Below, one piece after another: positions 39,804-64,000 of a stretch of DNA of 64,000 nucleotides. Source of the stretch: Tretioscincus oriximinensis (Eukaryota > Chordata > Lepidosauria > Squamata > Gymnophthalmidae); NCBI GenBank assembly GCA_022410635.1, contig JAJVDF010000124.1, forward strand, positions 841,090-905,089. The letters run 5' to 3'. The translations under genes and the position numbers were made by a program. Each line of letters begins with the position of its first letter. Positions within the stretch are counted from its first letter, which is position 1. The notes beneath the pieces were generated by a model, which saw only the letters and a list, made by a program, of their open reading frames with translations, was not told where the DNA came from and searched no databases.

Positions 39804-39913
39804 GGCCTGTCCCCACTGAGCCTGATGGGGCCTGCCATAGCCGACACTGGCATGTGGATGGCCAAGCTCTGTACAGAGATATAATCCAGAATAAGGCTCA
39901 GTGGGGACAGGCC
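39804..39913. mobile_element. Foldback MITE, best-preserved copy (110 bp)
   Basis: GGCCTGTCCCCACTGAGCC (39804-39822) is the exact reverse complement of 39895-39913. The core has CCTGCCATAGCCGACACTGG then CATGTGGATGGCCAAGCTCT. No unambiguous target duplication seen. Confidence 0.75.
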
Positions 39914-40202
39914 CTGGGACAGGGGTCTCTGGCTTTCCCTGCCTACCCAATTCCCACATTAAGATTAGGAAATTCTAGCAAGGGGCTCTTGTTGCGCCTG
40001 AGAGATGAGAAAAAGGTGGGCAGTGTTGGGGTTAGCCATATAGGACGTATATTAATTGGCATTAATATATCTGATATAAAATATACTGTACAAGGATTGA
40101 CCTTTGCTAGCCAAAGTGAGGCCTGGGTGGAAAATTTGAAAAATCTCTGGTTTCCCCAGCCCCAGGAGGTAAACAGGACAAGCCAAATCTCCCTTCCTGT
40201 CC

Positions 40203-40677
40203 TGCTGAAGTGTATAAAATCGTGCATGGGATGGATAAGGGGAATAGAGAAAAACTATTTTCTCTATCACACAACACGAGGACCAGGGGCCCCTCCTTGA
40301 AACTGATGGGCAGAAGAGTGGGAACAGACAAAGGAAAGTATTTTTTCAACCAGAGGGTCATCAGCCTATGGAATTTACTTTCCAGAAGAGGTTGTGGCAG
40401 TTGGCAGCCTGGATAGCTGTAAGACAGGATTAGACAAGTTCATGGAAGCCAAGGGTATGAATAGCTGCTAGGATGGATGTCTTGATCCTGCCTCTGATGT
40501 GGAGCAACAGCCAGTACTCCTGTAATGCCATTTGCAAAATGATGCAAACAGGTGAAGATTTTGCCTTCTTCTGTTCCAGTCGGTCCTGGTGAAATTGGTG
40601 GGCCCCTGTGTGAGACAGAATGCTGTACTAGATGGGCTCTGGCCCCATTCAGCAGGGCTCTTCGTATGTTCTTATGA
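40203..40677 (+). mobile_element. CR1-type LINE 3' end
   Basis: Plus frame VYKIVHGMDKGNREKLFSLS, then the 3' UTR ending GGCTCTTCGTATGTTCTTAT. Confidence 0.7.
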
Positions 40678-41119
40678 GGGGGTAACGCCCTCTACTGGCC
40701 TTAGCTCTATCCAATTCAGCTATTTGATATAATTTGCAATCTACATTTCAAGTAGATTCATAAATACCACCACTAAGAGTGGTGGACTGGGAGTCAAAGG
40801 GGCTCCTACCCATTGGATGGCAGCACAGTGGGAGAGAGCATGGGACAACCGTGCACGCGCATGATAACTGCCAAGCCCAAACACATCATGGGCCATGTGA
40901 CAATTCCCCACCCAGCCTGTACTGGAATTACTGCTGAGCTACCAGGGCTGCTTGGGCCCACACAAAGAGCATCACGGACCCAAACGCTCAAAACCTCCTA
41001 CAGCCCGGGGCAGGCAGGACTCTCTTCATCAGGGACCCCCACTTGCAGGGCAGGGCCTACTTTGTCAGGGGCCCCCTTGTCATCAGGCAAGCTGGAATCC
41101 TAACCCAGTCCACCCCTGA

Positions 41120-41220
41120 TGAAGGTAGATGTAAGCCTTTGGGTGAAAATTAACCTTATAAGTCACTCTGTACCCCGAGAGGAGGGAATAAGTGCCAGTT
41201 TTTTTCTTATCTAAATGGGG
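41120..41220 (+). mobile_element. SINE 3' fragment
   Basis: GTAAGCCTTTGGGTGAAAAT and TTATAAGTCACTCTGTACCC match the SINE body. Another body fragment lies at 40680-40780. Confidence 0.45.
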
Positions 41221-41436
41221 TGGGACGGCCTTGTTTAGGGTAAGTCTTCAGTCCACATGATCAGCAGCTAGGGCAGGCATTGACAGCAATCAAGATGGCA
41301 GACATCGGGCTTTCTTGAATGAGTCCTTGTATCGCTGAAGCCCCTCTTATCACAGTGGCTTGTGACTGTGAGAAAATATTGGGTAAGTGTTGCTCCTTCA
41401 TCCTGGAAGCATGTCTCTGCCCAGTAGACATATTTA

Positions 41437-41735
41437 TAGAAGAAGAACAGGGTTTCTATACTTTGATTTTCTCACCGAAAGAGACTCAAAGTGGTTTACA
41501 AGGGTATTTTTTGCCCAAAGGCTTCCATTCTATCTTCCCCACCAGGCAGTGGTGGATCCCATTTATCTAGTCACAGTCAGTTGCAATTTCTTGCAATTTT
41601 TGCTTTCAAATAGCTGGGTTGGCTATAGGCTAGTAGAAGGTGCTCACTCCTCCACACGTCTGACACGGGGCCTCGAAACCCCATCTCTCAGGTGGGAGAC
41701 CATCTCCTTAGTGACTGAGCCATTCGTGCCAGATC
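41437..41735 (-). mobile_element. tRNA-derived SINE, full length (minus)
   Basis: Tail complement AGAAGAAGAACAGGGTTTCT. Body AAAGAGACTCAAAGTGGTTT and GGCCTCGAAACCCCATCTCT (B-box complement), ending GTGACTGAGCCATTCGTGCC (tRNA-like head complement). Confidence 0.75.
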
Positions 41736-42059
41736 TTGTATCAAAAAGCAGGGGAAAAAAGTAGGCGAAAAGTATGATTGAAACTTTTAAAAGAAGTCGA
41801 TTCTGATGGGGGCTGCAGTCTGACTCAAAAGCACATTCCCCAATACGTACAGGGGGGTTCAATATACGGATATGTCCTGCTGCATGCTGATATCTTGGTA
41901 AGCCTGTCCAGCCATAGAAGGATACTTCGAGGACCTTAAGATCCTGATTCCACAGGTAATTTTCAAGAATGATGTTCAGATGTGTGTAGGAATTAGTGTG
42001 GTTTGTGCAATTTTGTTTGAAGTCCATTCCAGGTCTACATGAAGGGCAGTGCAAGCAGG

Positions 42060-42460
42060 ATCACTAAACTATCCCAGAGAACTCACCACCTCCTAAGGCA
42101 GTCAGTTCCACTGGTTCATCACCCTTACTATCAGAAAACCTTGCGTGATACCTAACTTGTATCTCACTCCATTGCTTCTAGACCTTCCATGTGCCCGTGA
42201 GAATAGAGCTGGTCTCGTTGCTCTGTGATAACCCATCAGATATTTGCAGGCAACTTTCATTTTTTGTCTCAGTCTCCAATTTTGAAGGCTAAGCATTCGT
42301 AGACCCTTCAACCATTCCTCATAGGATGTGGTTTCCAGACCACTCGCTGTTTTGGTAATTCTCCTTTGAACTTGCTCCAGTTTATCCATGTCCTTTTTAA
42401 ACTGAGGTGCCCAGAATTCAACATTAGACTCCAGATGGGGTCTGACCAAGGTAGAATAAA
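42060..42460 (-). mobile_element. CR1 LINE fragment
   Basis: The minus strand encodes VRPHLESNVEFWAPQFKKDM and the downstream RT C-terminus with stops and gaps. The extreme 3' end is lost. Confidence 0.7.
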
Positions 42461-42699
42461 GAGGAGGCTTTACTTTGTATGATCTGGATCCTTATGCTTC
42501 TCTTCATCACGCGAAAGAAAGGAGACAGAATACAGCAACCTTGGCTCAAACGACAGGAGAATGACAAGAATTGATAGATAACAAAAATATGGGATTGGGG
42601 ATAGGGAAATGTGCCTCAGATAGAATATACTGAATGGCTCTGAAATTGCTCTAGATGAGGCCCATGTGTAGCCTCTTCTCCTTTTTGATGAGGTTACCC

Positions 42700-44480
42700 A
42701 TAAATTCAGGAGGAAGGGGGCGCTTGTGCTCACAGGACAGTTGCCATGAGAACAAAAGAGCAGGAATCCCAGATTCCAGCATCTTGGGTGCAGCAGCAGG
42801 GCCTCTGTTTCTTAAACCCTGAGGTTCTTCCTTTCCTTGCCTCCCTGGGTTTTTCACAATTTCATTTCTTGCAGAAAAAAGGCCAAATCAAATCCACAGC
42901 CTTGTTCATATTTGTGGATTTTGATTCATTAATACAGTGAGATAAGAGGGTTTGACTTTTCAATATGAAGTAAATTGCAGAAGCAGAAGTCAACTCCATC
43001 CTACGCCTGGCAGCAGGGAATGGCAAACAGCTTGCGTATTTCCACCAAGGAAACTGAAGGGAGGCAGTCAACAGGGGTTGGTGACAACTTGGTAGGACCC
43101 AATGACATCCAGCTTTTCCTCTGATGTTCAGGGTGGAGCAACTATGGGGTGCATTTCACAAGGGGAGGGGGGGAGAAAGGAGGGAAAGACACCAGCCAAT
43201 GGTCAGAGGTAAATGGTACTTCCTTTGAGCTTCTACTCCCAGAGTCTCTTGGGATTTGTAGTGAAATGCACAAGGTTTTCTTCTCGTTTCAATACAAATC
43301 CAGGGAGAAGGAAGAAACCCACACTCACAAGTATGGGAACGAAGGTGCTTTATTTCGTGAGGGTGGGACATAGTGGGGCCACGTGGAGGCACCCAGAATT
43401 GGCTGTGGAATCCAGAAGTCTGTTATGTATCCATGGATACTTCTGGGCAGTTTTCTTGACAAAGGCCTTGTTTGCGAAAGCTCAGTAAGCCGCTCACTCA
43501 GATGTGTTGTGACTGGTAGAGGACATTAACCAGCCCTACGTGGTCGTCATGCCAGCTAAGGCACATTAGCAATGGTGCGTTGGCATGTAAGACCGATTAG
43601 TGGGTTCGCGGGGGCAGCTGCCAAAGGTATGCACGTCCATACCTCCAAATTTTCCCTCTGCATCTGGAGCCTCTGCTGGCAAATGATGCGACTTGTGAAA
43701 GTGAATTTTTCAGTTACGACAACCATTCAGAGCCAGCAGCAGCCCTGCCAATGTATGACTTAAGCAGATGTGACTGAATCCCACCACGAGGTTCCCCTCA
43801 CATCACTAACATCCATCGTGCCATCCAGTGCAGCAGTTTGCATGGAAGGGAGGTTTGAGGCACTTCTAAAGTGCCTTAATCCCTTATGTGCAAATACAGA
43901 GGATCAATGTAATTTTTACTAAATGTGGTGGTGCAGAGGGGTAAAAGTGGATTAGCTTGAGTGAATGGCAAATTGGGCCTAGGATACAGGTTTGCTGTTG
44001 ATTTTCCTGGAGAAGATGTCAGAAATCAGACGTCTGCTTCCTGACATTGCAACTAGGAGTGGCATAAAGAAGCCAGAATTTTTTATGCATAATAAACCAT
44101 TAGTCTAATCAACCAGGTAAACTTTTGCTTTGATGTATTCAAGCAAATCTTTGTTCCCATCCAAACAGCCATGAGAAACCCTCATGTTATCATTCTATCA
44201 CAGCTCCTTTGCTGTTTTCGTTTGCGACTGGGATTCACAGATTAAATTCAGTTCTGCTAATAATGGGAAATGTAATCAGAGGCAAAAAACAGAAACTGGC
44301 AAATGCCCAAAGCAAGCAGCCCCATAAGCCAAGTGTTGGGATAGACAGTGCAGATTCTTCTGTAAGTTGTATTCTGACTACAAGAGATTTGTATTTACTG
44401 TCCCTCCTTTAATCATGGTAAAACAGGAGAAATATTAAATCCATGCTGAAGTTCAAGCTCTTGGGAAGATACAGACCACA
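42700..44480. other. Intergenic DNA, nothing firmly recognised
   Basis: Mixed sequence with no gene. 43130-43500 includes an ACTCCCAGAGTCTCTTGGGATTTGTAGTG motif, in the style of the TIR-element cores. 43860-44400 is AT-leaning and unique-looking. Confidence 0.35.
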
Positions 44481-44499
44481 CTTGGTAACTGGGAAGGCA

Positions 44500-45295
44500 T
44501 TTACCAGGGTATAGATCTGGACAGATCTTATCTGGAAGTCTCCTGGTTCAATGTTGGACTCTTCCACAAATGCCAGCAGGGTGACCTTGGGCTAGTCACA
44601 GTTCTTCAGAGCTCTCTCAGCTCCACATACTTCACAAGATGTCTGTTGTGAAGAGTGTCATGGCCAGACCTGGTCTGAAGCAGAATTCTAGTTCAGAGGA
44701 TAAAGAAGCTTCTCAGCAGACACACCTGCCCAAGCAGCTGGGCACTTCCCCAGGGTCTGAACTGCACGAGGATGAGCAAGGGGAAAGTTCCAGGCTGGAT
44801 AGGGTTAAGGAGTTTCTAGCAGGCAGGAAACAGCAGGCAGAGCTTCGGCGTTCTCAGCATATCCTGGAGAAAGGGCTGAAACGGCAGATTGAATACTCTG
44901 TATAGACCATCCTGAGCTTGCCAGCAGCTTGCTGGAGACAAGTTGTGTACTCGGTGCAAGTGTATCTAGCTTCCCCGATAGATTCTTTTGGACACTTCTG
45001 GCTTCCTTCCTAGCTCTGACTCGGATTGTTTTGGCTAATCTGTGTTTGTTATTTCTCCCTCTGGCACGAGCTTGTGTACAGCTCACAAGAAAGAATTAGG
45101 CCTGTTCCCCATGCCAAGTTTGGGTTGCTGTCTAGTCTCAGTAAACTGCTTTGGGGAAGTTGCTAGGCATCAGATAAGGGGTGCAGATGCCTTCAGTCTG
45201 TGATTTGATGATAAAGAGAAGAAAAGAAGGTTATGTAAGTGCTTTGATACCCTGTGGATTGAGAAAAGACTCCTCCACCTCTTCTTCTTCTTCAG
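44500..45295 (+). mobile_element. Sauria-type SINE split by an insertion
   Basis: Head and body at 44500-44655 (GTCTCCTGGTTCAATG, CAGCAGGGTGACCTTGGGCT). The 3' part resumes at 45214-45295 (TATGTAAGTGCTTTGATACC, TCTTCTTCTTCTTC). The interruption is at 44656-45213. Confidence 0.6.
44656..45213 (+). mobile_element. Insertion of about 558 bp inside the SINE, class unknown
   Basis: Starts TGTCATGGCC. AAGAG on the left (44651-44655) recurs at 45214-45218 as a possible 5-bp target duplication. Its plus strand carries a frame to 44905 rich in Glu, Arg and Gln (VKEFLAGRKQQAELRRSQHI), recalling fragments of LTR retroelements. Clean TG...CA ends are not seen, so the class is left open. Confidence 0.45.
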
Positions 45296-45714
45296 TATAA
45301 ATTTGGTCTGAGATACTGGAAGATCACTTGCATCTCCTCAGTGCATGGCATGGGTTCCTAGCATTGTGCCAACCCCAATGAGATTTAGCTACTGAAAGTA
45401 CACGATACAGAATGAACTTAGAAACAGGGCCTCCCTTGCAGTGACACCTTTGCTGTGCTATTTCATCCAAAGTGAAACATTGCCATTTATGCTATTTATT
45501 TTCTCCATGAAAAATCTACTAGAGACAGAGAAGTCACACACTTGCATTTAAACCTTCTGTTTTGAAGAATGAATTTAATCCATTTTTTTGTTTTGCTCGG
45601 GGGGGAAAAACCTCCTCAGGTTAAATTCATGCTCCAGGATTAAAGAAGGTAGAAAAGTAGATGTGGGACCAGAGTCTCTGGAGGCATTTTCATACATAGA
45701 CAAACACTTGTGAT

Positions 45715-46010
45715 TGTAAAGAGGCGCAGTGGTCCAGCGGTTGGGAGCCCCGGGGTTACAGCAGAGATGCTGGACTTTGAAGTTCTGTGTTGGCCATGGA
45801 GAGGGATGAGCACCCCCTATTGGCCTCAGCTCTAGTCAACCAAGCTATTCGAAAGCTAGAAATTGCAATTGGATAAATGGAGACCATCACAGAATGGGGA
45901 TAAATAGACTGCAAGCCTTCAGGTGAAAAATAACATTGTAAGCTGCTTTGAATCCCTTTGGGTAAAAAAAACGGGGTATAAAAACCTGGCGGTTCTTCTC
46001 CTCCTTTTCC
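45715..46010 (+). mobile_element. tRNA-derived SINE, full length
   Basis: GGCGCAGTGGTCCAGCGGTT head, GAGCACCCCCTATTGGCCTC body, AAGCTGCTTTGAATCCCTTT and TATAAAAACCTGGCGGTTCT tail. Confidence 0.7.
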
Positions 46011-46589
46011 CCAGACTGAGTATCAGATGTGATTGTGGCCGTCTCAATAAGAGTCCAAGGGCAGGAGGCCTGTGCTCCATGAAATTGCTATCACGGGAAA
46101 TTCGGCAATGATGTTAGGTTTTCCGTAATCGTTTCTCTTCCCCCAATGTCTGCTTGGAGCTTTTGAAAGAAAGTTGACTTGGACAACCTGAAGCCAGGCA
46201 GACATGCAAAAGGTAACCAAGAACACTTGGCTGGTTTCCAGTTATACGATTCAACTTCCTTTTTGGCGGCTCCTGGCAGGGATCCAATGATGAGGGACAA
46301 AAGCGGGGATGATTTGCTCTGTCTGCAGCGGTGGGAGCTTCTAAAGAAGGTCCTGTAATAGCTCATGAACTCTGAAGACTGTGCTGAGGCAGCGGCAGAA
46401 GCTAGAGCTTTGCATTTTTGTGCTGGGTATTATATCCAGCTGGAGGTCATACAACTTTCCTTTCCTTTTGCACTTGGGTTGCGTCGAAACTGCATTTATA
46501 TTATGGGTCTTTAGTGTGGCCACATTATAAATGAAGAGTTTTGTGCTTTTTCGGAGGGGGAAGCCATCTCTCGTGGCAACCAGTTTTGT

Positions 46590-47060
46590 GTGGTGCTCAG
46601 CATGCTGGTCTCTGATCAGGAAGTCTCCTGGTTCGATTCCACTCTTCTCCATGAAGCCATCTGGGTGATCTTCAGGGACCTGCAGAAGAGGCCCTCCTGA
46701 CGGTGCCAAAGAGCCTGGGAATGGGGACAGGGCCTTCTCACTGGCAGCCCCTAGACTATGGAACAGCCTCCCCCAGTGGTGCGTCAATCTCCATCATAGT
46801 GTCCCTTCAGGAAATCACTAAAGACTCTTTAATTTAGCCTTTGACAGAAAATAAAACAGCGCTCTCTTCCTTACTCCACACTGCTATTGTTAGTTCTGCT
46901 TTTACTATTAAGCGCCCTGAGACCTTCAAGTATAGGGCAGTATTGAAATGCAAATAAATAAATAAATCTTGGGCCAGGCAGTTTTTCAGGACTCTCTCAG
47001 CAACGCCTTCTTCACAAGGTGCCTATTGTGGAGAAAGCCACCAATGTGCACTACCTTTTG
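46590..47060 (+). mobile_element. SINE with a nested retroelement 3' end
   Basis: Head and body at 46590-46672 (GAAGTCTCCTGGTTCGATTC, ATCTGGGTGATCTTC), resuming at about 46967 (CTTGGGCCAGGCAG). The insert 46673-46970 ends GCCCTGAGACCTTCAAGTAT and AAATAAATAAATAAAT. A short ATCTT repeat at both edges may be the target duplication. Confidence 0.6.
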
Positions 47061-47069
47061 GTGAAAAGG

Positions 47070-47620
47070 GCATTTTAATTGTTTTTATTGTTGTTGTTAT
47101 TATTTTCCTGAAATAGCACCAAAACCTATATTTTATTTATTGCTAGTGGAAATACGCCTGTTCTGACTGAGGAATGCAACAAGCCGCTAGCTGGGCTCCC
47201 CCTCGCCCCAGTCCACTCACCACGCATAGCTCTTGCAGGCGGCTGGGCCAGGCGTGGTGCGCGTGGGCGCGGCTGTGGGCGGGCAGGGCAGGGTCATGGG
47301 GGTAGATGTAGAGTCGGTTGGGGCATGAGGGGCAGGAGCAGGGTTACAATCCACGTACCATTGCAGTGGCAGGGGGGATTATAGTCCCCATCTCACGACG
47401 ATTGGGGTAGAAGGCCGATTGCCACGTTGTGCTTTAGTAACAAGGATTATTATTAACCTTTTCCTTCCCCATTAAGTACAAAATTACGACAACTTACTAA
47501 GCTACTTCTTCAGTTGTTTTGGCTTCTCGCAGAAAGCCAAATAAAAAACGTCAACACCAATAAACTTAAGTTCTTTCAGCCTAAATCCTGACAGCCCTTT
47601 TTAACTTAGTTTCTAGCAAA
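47070..47620. other. Intergenic DNA, partly GC-rich
   Basis: 47190-47350 is GC-rich (GGGCGCGGCTGTGGGCGGGC). No gene, splice pattern or repeat that I can support. Confidence 0.3.
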
Positions 47621-47629
47621 GGGGCCTCC

Positions 47630-47880
47630 AAGGGCCTTAGAGGCTAACAAGAAAGAGGACCAGCGGCACGAACTTTTGTAGGCTCGTCTCCTTCTTCCGA
47701 TGCTTCTAGTTCCCATGCTGACACGAGTGGACCTGTCTACAAATGTTCATGCCGCCCATCCTATTTCTTCTCAGTCCCTAAAGTGCTATGGTTTTCTGGA
47801 CCAAGACTACTGTGGCTGTTTCTAAGAAAAATGTAGACAGCACAGACTTTCATAGACAAGTCTCCTTCAAATGCTCTGGC
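47630..47880. repeat. Dispersed repeat
   Basis: Two degenerate copies of the TGTCTACAAATGTTCATGCC / AGACAAGTCTCCTTC family. Confidence 0.4.
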
Positions 47881-48439
47881 TCTTCTTATTCAACCTAACT
47901 TTATTCCGTCTTTTAAATTCTCAACAAATAATTTTCTAACCCCTTCTATCTTAGATTCTAATCTAAAACCTATTTTCTAGGTAGTTCAGCATGATCCCTG
48001 CTGGATAACATGGCTTTCCATGCATGCACACAGCCAATTATGAAGTGAAAATGCACAGGTACTTTGTGCTGGTGAACTACCTGGATTTTTATGTTCGGTT
48101 ATGAGCAGTGGTGATTTGTGGTTTTCCATTAGATGAAATGGCTCCTTTAAGTTGTGTACACTGATAGTTGGTTTGTGTGTTGTGAGGCTACATCTACATG
48201 CCGCAAGGCAGCATCACACCCTAGTGTTAAGAAAGCACGAAGAAAACATACTTCCGTGATTTTGTGCAAGGTTCCAGACCTTTTGTGCGCCAGAAGCAGC
48301 CCCGTGGACCGGAGGGATCCTTGGGAACTCCCTGTTTTTTCTGCTGCCCGATGGCTATTTCCATTTCCCATGTTGGATTAGTGGTGGGGAAATTTAGAAC
48401 TGCAGACAAAAGGCAGAAGCAATGGGGAGACCTGCAAAG

Positions 48440-48660
48440 ATTTCCCTCCCCAGTCCCCTGGCAAAAACATCACCAGAGTGTGAATTGTGTTAAGCTGCAC
48501 TTGTGATGGTTCCTTGAGCAAACTTTGTTCACACGCAAACTGTGCGTTGCGACAGTGTTTCCTTTTTGGGTTGAATGGAAACCGTGTGCAACCAGTGCGG
48601 AACCACACAGCTTTCGCACCCGTTTTCCCCCTTGGTGCGACGCATCCTGCCTATTCCTCA
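48440..48660. repeat. Dispersed repeat, paralogue of 24715-24990
   Basis: CGGAACCACACAGCTTTCGC and GTTTTCCCCCTTGGTGCGAC match the other copy in order. Just beyond the CDH24 3' end. Confidence 0.4.
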
Positions 48661-48824
48661 TGTACAGCAGAACAATGATCACCGAACGATGAACAATGTT
48701 TTGATTACATGACGATCCTTTCTAGCAACCTTCCTCGTGCAGACACAGAAACAACCTTGGAAACTCACAACAGACCCCCTCCTGCTTTGTTTTGTTTTTT
48801 GGTTTTTTTTTAGAAAATAAATTG

Positions 48825-48830
48825 TTTATT
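48825..48830 (-). terminator. CDH24: Candidate CDH24 polyadenylation signal (AATAAA)
   Basis: The minus strand reads CATAATAAACAATTTATTTTC about 865 nt past the CDH24 stop. The stretch 48831-49692 has no repeat I recognise, consistent with a 3' UTR. The assignment is by position and motif only. Confidence 0.45.
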
Positions 48831-49692
48831 ATGAAATTATAACATGGATGTCCCCACCCAACACCAATTACACCTTAGCTCTCTAGAATAAAGTTGTCCT
48901 GGATATATAAAGTCCCATTGCGGTATCAGAAGAGGAGAGCTTTGTCCAGATGGTGGAGTCCAGGATAATTTCCACAACAAACTTCCCTATGAGCCTATGC
49001 AGAGGTGGTAGGGAGCGCCGAACCTCTGCTTTGGTTGACGGGTTCCACTTCCGGGTTTGGGGGCTGCAAGTCGAATGATAGATAAATCCATGCTGGCAAG
49101 AGTGGATTGTTAGGGCCTGGGAGGGAGGGATTTTGGTTTCAAAGTATTCCGGAAGAGAATGAATGCATAGAATATTTTGTTCAGGTTTAAGGGAAAGAAG
49201 GAACAATGGAAATCAAATGCCCGATGATGGGAAAATGAAAATAGGTCCCAGCCTATGAAATGGAGAAAACGGAAGAGGAAGAGATGTTGTCACAAAGCAA
49301 GCAGCTGAAGGACGGACTCCAGTAGCACCAGACCAAAGAAACACAAAAAATGTACGGAAGGATTGTCCGTAAACGGTTTGAGAAATCAATCTGGAAACAT
49401 GCCACGTGGGAAGAAAAGAAGTGCGAGTAAAACAACGTGAACTTTGAAAAAGAAAGGTGGAGGAGATACATGTGAAACTGAAGAATACAGCAAAACCCTC
49501 ACAGGAAGGGAAGAAGGACAGACCTTGGAAACAATGCGATGGAGAAGGCGTAGAAAAGGTGCACGAGATCAACTGAGAATGATCGAAACAGTGAAACAAA
49601 AGAGATAAAACAAAATCAATCGACAACGCAAAAGGGGTAGAGAGCAACAGCGGGTTCTGCTCTTCCAAAGATGTACCCAGCGATGCGCGGCC
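48831..49692 (-). other. CDH24: Probable CDH24 3' UTR
   Basis: Non-repetitive DNA between the CDH24 stop and the AATAAA at 48825-48830. Open frames here on the minus strand (for example 49213-49668) resemble no protein I recognise and are best read as untranslated sequence. Confidence 0.45.
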
Positions 49693-62800
<13,108 letters not shown>

Positions 62801-64000
62801 CTGTAGAAACAGGGAAGACCAAGAGAAGCAAAGGGGTTAGTGAGGAAACCAGTCTTGTGAATTAATTGTTCTGAAAGACAGAGGTCAAGGAAAAATGGAC
62901 AACGGCACGGGAAACTACCATGGCCTCTTGGCCATGGCTTTTGCAGATCTCTTCTGAGAAATCAAAGGGGCAACAAAGCTAATAAACGAGTAGCGATAGA
63001 TACAGGTACTTGGGTTTACATGTCATAGGCAAATTGTAGAATCTTGTTTTTAAATTATCATATCTAATAATTAAAATTATTATATCAGGGGTGGGTTTTT
63101 TCTGTGAGGGACCATTTGGATATTTGTATCATCACATGAGGCCCACAAGCCTCCCTACCCCAAGGCCACACCATACCATACCCAGACATGCCCCCTCCTG
63201 CTCATGTCCATAATCAGTAACTGGAAAAATCCCAGTACAAGCTATGTGGGATGAGTGTCTGCTATACCTTGTTCAAGCCGGGATGTATAACCAAGCATAG
63301 GCAAACAGCGTGCGTCTTCTGGCACTGGGATTGGTGGGATTTTCAGTGGTGGGAGGAGTTTGGGGCAGGGGGAGGAGATTTCAGCACAGAGGGATTTTCA
63401 GAAGTGGAGCATTGAGAAGAAGGGTGATGTTTGGAAGGGGAGGGACTTTTGAAAGGAGAAAGATATTTTTGTTCAGGAGAGATATGATCAAATGGAGAGA
63501 TGGGTTCTGGGCAGGGGGAGGAGTTCCCAGAAGGGGAGGGTCTTTCAGAAGGGGAGGGGAGAGGAGATACTGATAAAGTAAGACCTTTAATAAGGGGAAT
63601 GGGGTCTTCAGTGGAAAGATTGGTAATTAGGAAGGGGTGGAGCTTTCAGTGACACATTTTCAAAAGAGGAGGGGCTTTCAGAAGGGGAGGGGCTTTCACA
63701 AGAGGGAGGAGCTTCTGGCTTTGTTCATCCACACACCGCCACAGGCTGCTGTGCATGTGAAGCTCATGAAGCTGTTGCCTAAGATTTATGTTACATTTTT
63801 TAACAACTTAAACCACTTTGAGGCTTTTATATGGGAAGGGATACATAAGCATTTCGAATGACCCAATCAACGAGGAGCTACCCTGTGGTGTTCAATCATC
63901 ATTTGTCCTCATGGGTTCAGATGCTAGCAATCCGCCACTGTCAACCCAACGCCAGCAGAACGCACACGAGGAAGTGCTATTCATTTCCCTTCCTGTGCCT
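62801..64000. other. CDH24: CDH24 intron continuing past the window edge
   Basis: No further cadherin exon is visible. 63340-63720 is a degenerate purine-rich repeat built on GGGGAGGGGCTTTCAGAA. The rest is unrecognised. Confidence 0.5.
63340..63720 (+). repeat. Degenerate purine-rich tandem repeat
   Basis: Variants of GAAGGGGAGGGGCTTTCA recur at 20-60 bp spacing, least degraded at 63530-63560 and 63665-63705. Confidence 0.5.

Noticed and set aside
49213..49668. 151-codon minus frame downstream of the CDH24 stop
   Set aside because: Lies in the probable 3' UTR, has no recognisable domain, and starts inside sequence continuous with the last exon.
62801..64000. A further CDH24 exon (EC1) in the last 1.2 kb
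   Set aside because: No minus-strand frame shows cadherin EC1 sequence or a phase-1 donor with matching upstream exon; EC1 must lie beyond the window.

Overview
The window is vertebrate nuclear DNA, most likely from a squamate reptile. The basis is split genes with GT-AG introns, tRNA-derived SINEs of Sauria type, and CR1-like LINEs whose 3' ends carry ATTCTATG or TTCTTATG octamers. DNA-transposon remnants are also abundant. I cannot name the species. Coding sequence is only a few percent of the window.

Three protein-coding genes are recognisable, in the order and orientation of the mammalian block PSMB5(-), PSMB11(+), CDH24(-). PSMB5 (3609-10876, minus, three coding exons, 287 aa) encodes the constitutive proteasome beta5 subunit. 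PSMB11 (28781-29560, plus, one intronless exon, 259 aa) encodes the thymoproteasome beta5t subunit. CDH24 (49693-62800, minus) is a type II classical cadherin. Nine of its coding exons lie here, from EC2 to the catenin-binding tail; the signal peptide, propeptide and EC1 lie beyond the right edge. All splice phases close in frame and no coding exon is broken.

The two proteasome genes are functionally linked. Beta5 is the chymotrypsin-like subunit of the ordinary 20S core, and beta5t replaces it in cortical thymic epithelium to make the peptides used in CD8 T-cell positive selection. The sequence shows the expected contrast: a MAGGAADC S1-pocket block in PSMB5 and TTSGTSADC in PSMB11. PSMB5 has a compact promoter (TATA-like box, several AAGATGGCG motifs, a TISU-like start). 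PSMB11 has a GC box and a FOXN1-type GACGC core about 105 bp upstream of its ATG. CDH24 is a physical neighbour with no obvious functional tie.

Layout: 1-3.4 kb, LTR-like segment and unique DNA; 3.4-10.9 kb, PSMB5; 10.9-28.6 kb, repeat-rich, including a LINE-derived 38-bp minisatellite with a 495-base gap, a solo LTR and a CR1 with an assembly duplication; 28.6-29.9 kb, PSMB11; 30.6-34 kb, GC-rich CpG-island-like DNA with no assigned gene; 34-48.8 kb, repeats and possible conserved noncoding blocks; 48.8-62.8 kb, CDH24 with repeat-filled introns, one holding a 100-bp-arm hairpin inside a hAT element; 62.8-64 kb, CDH24 intron.
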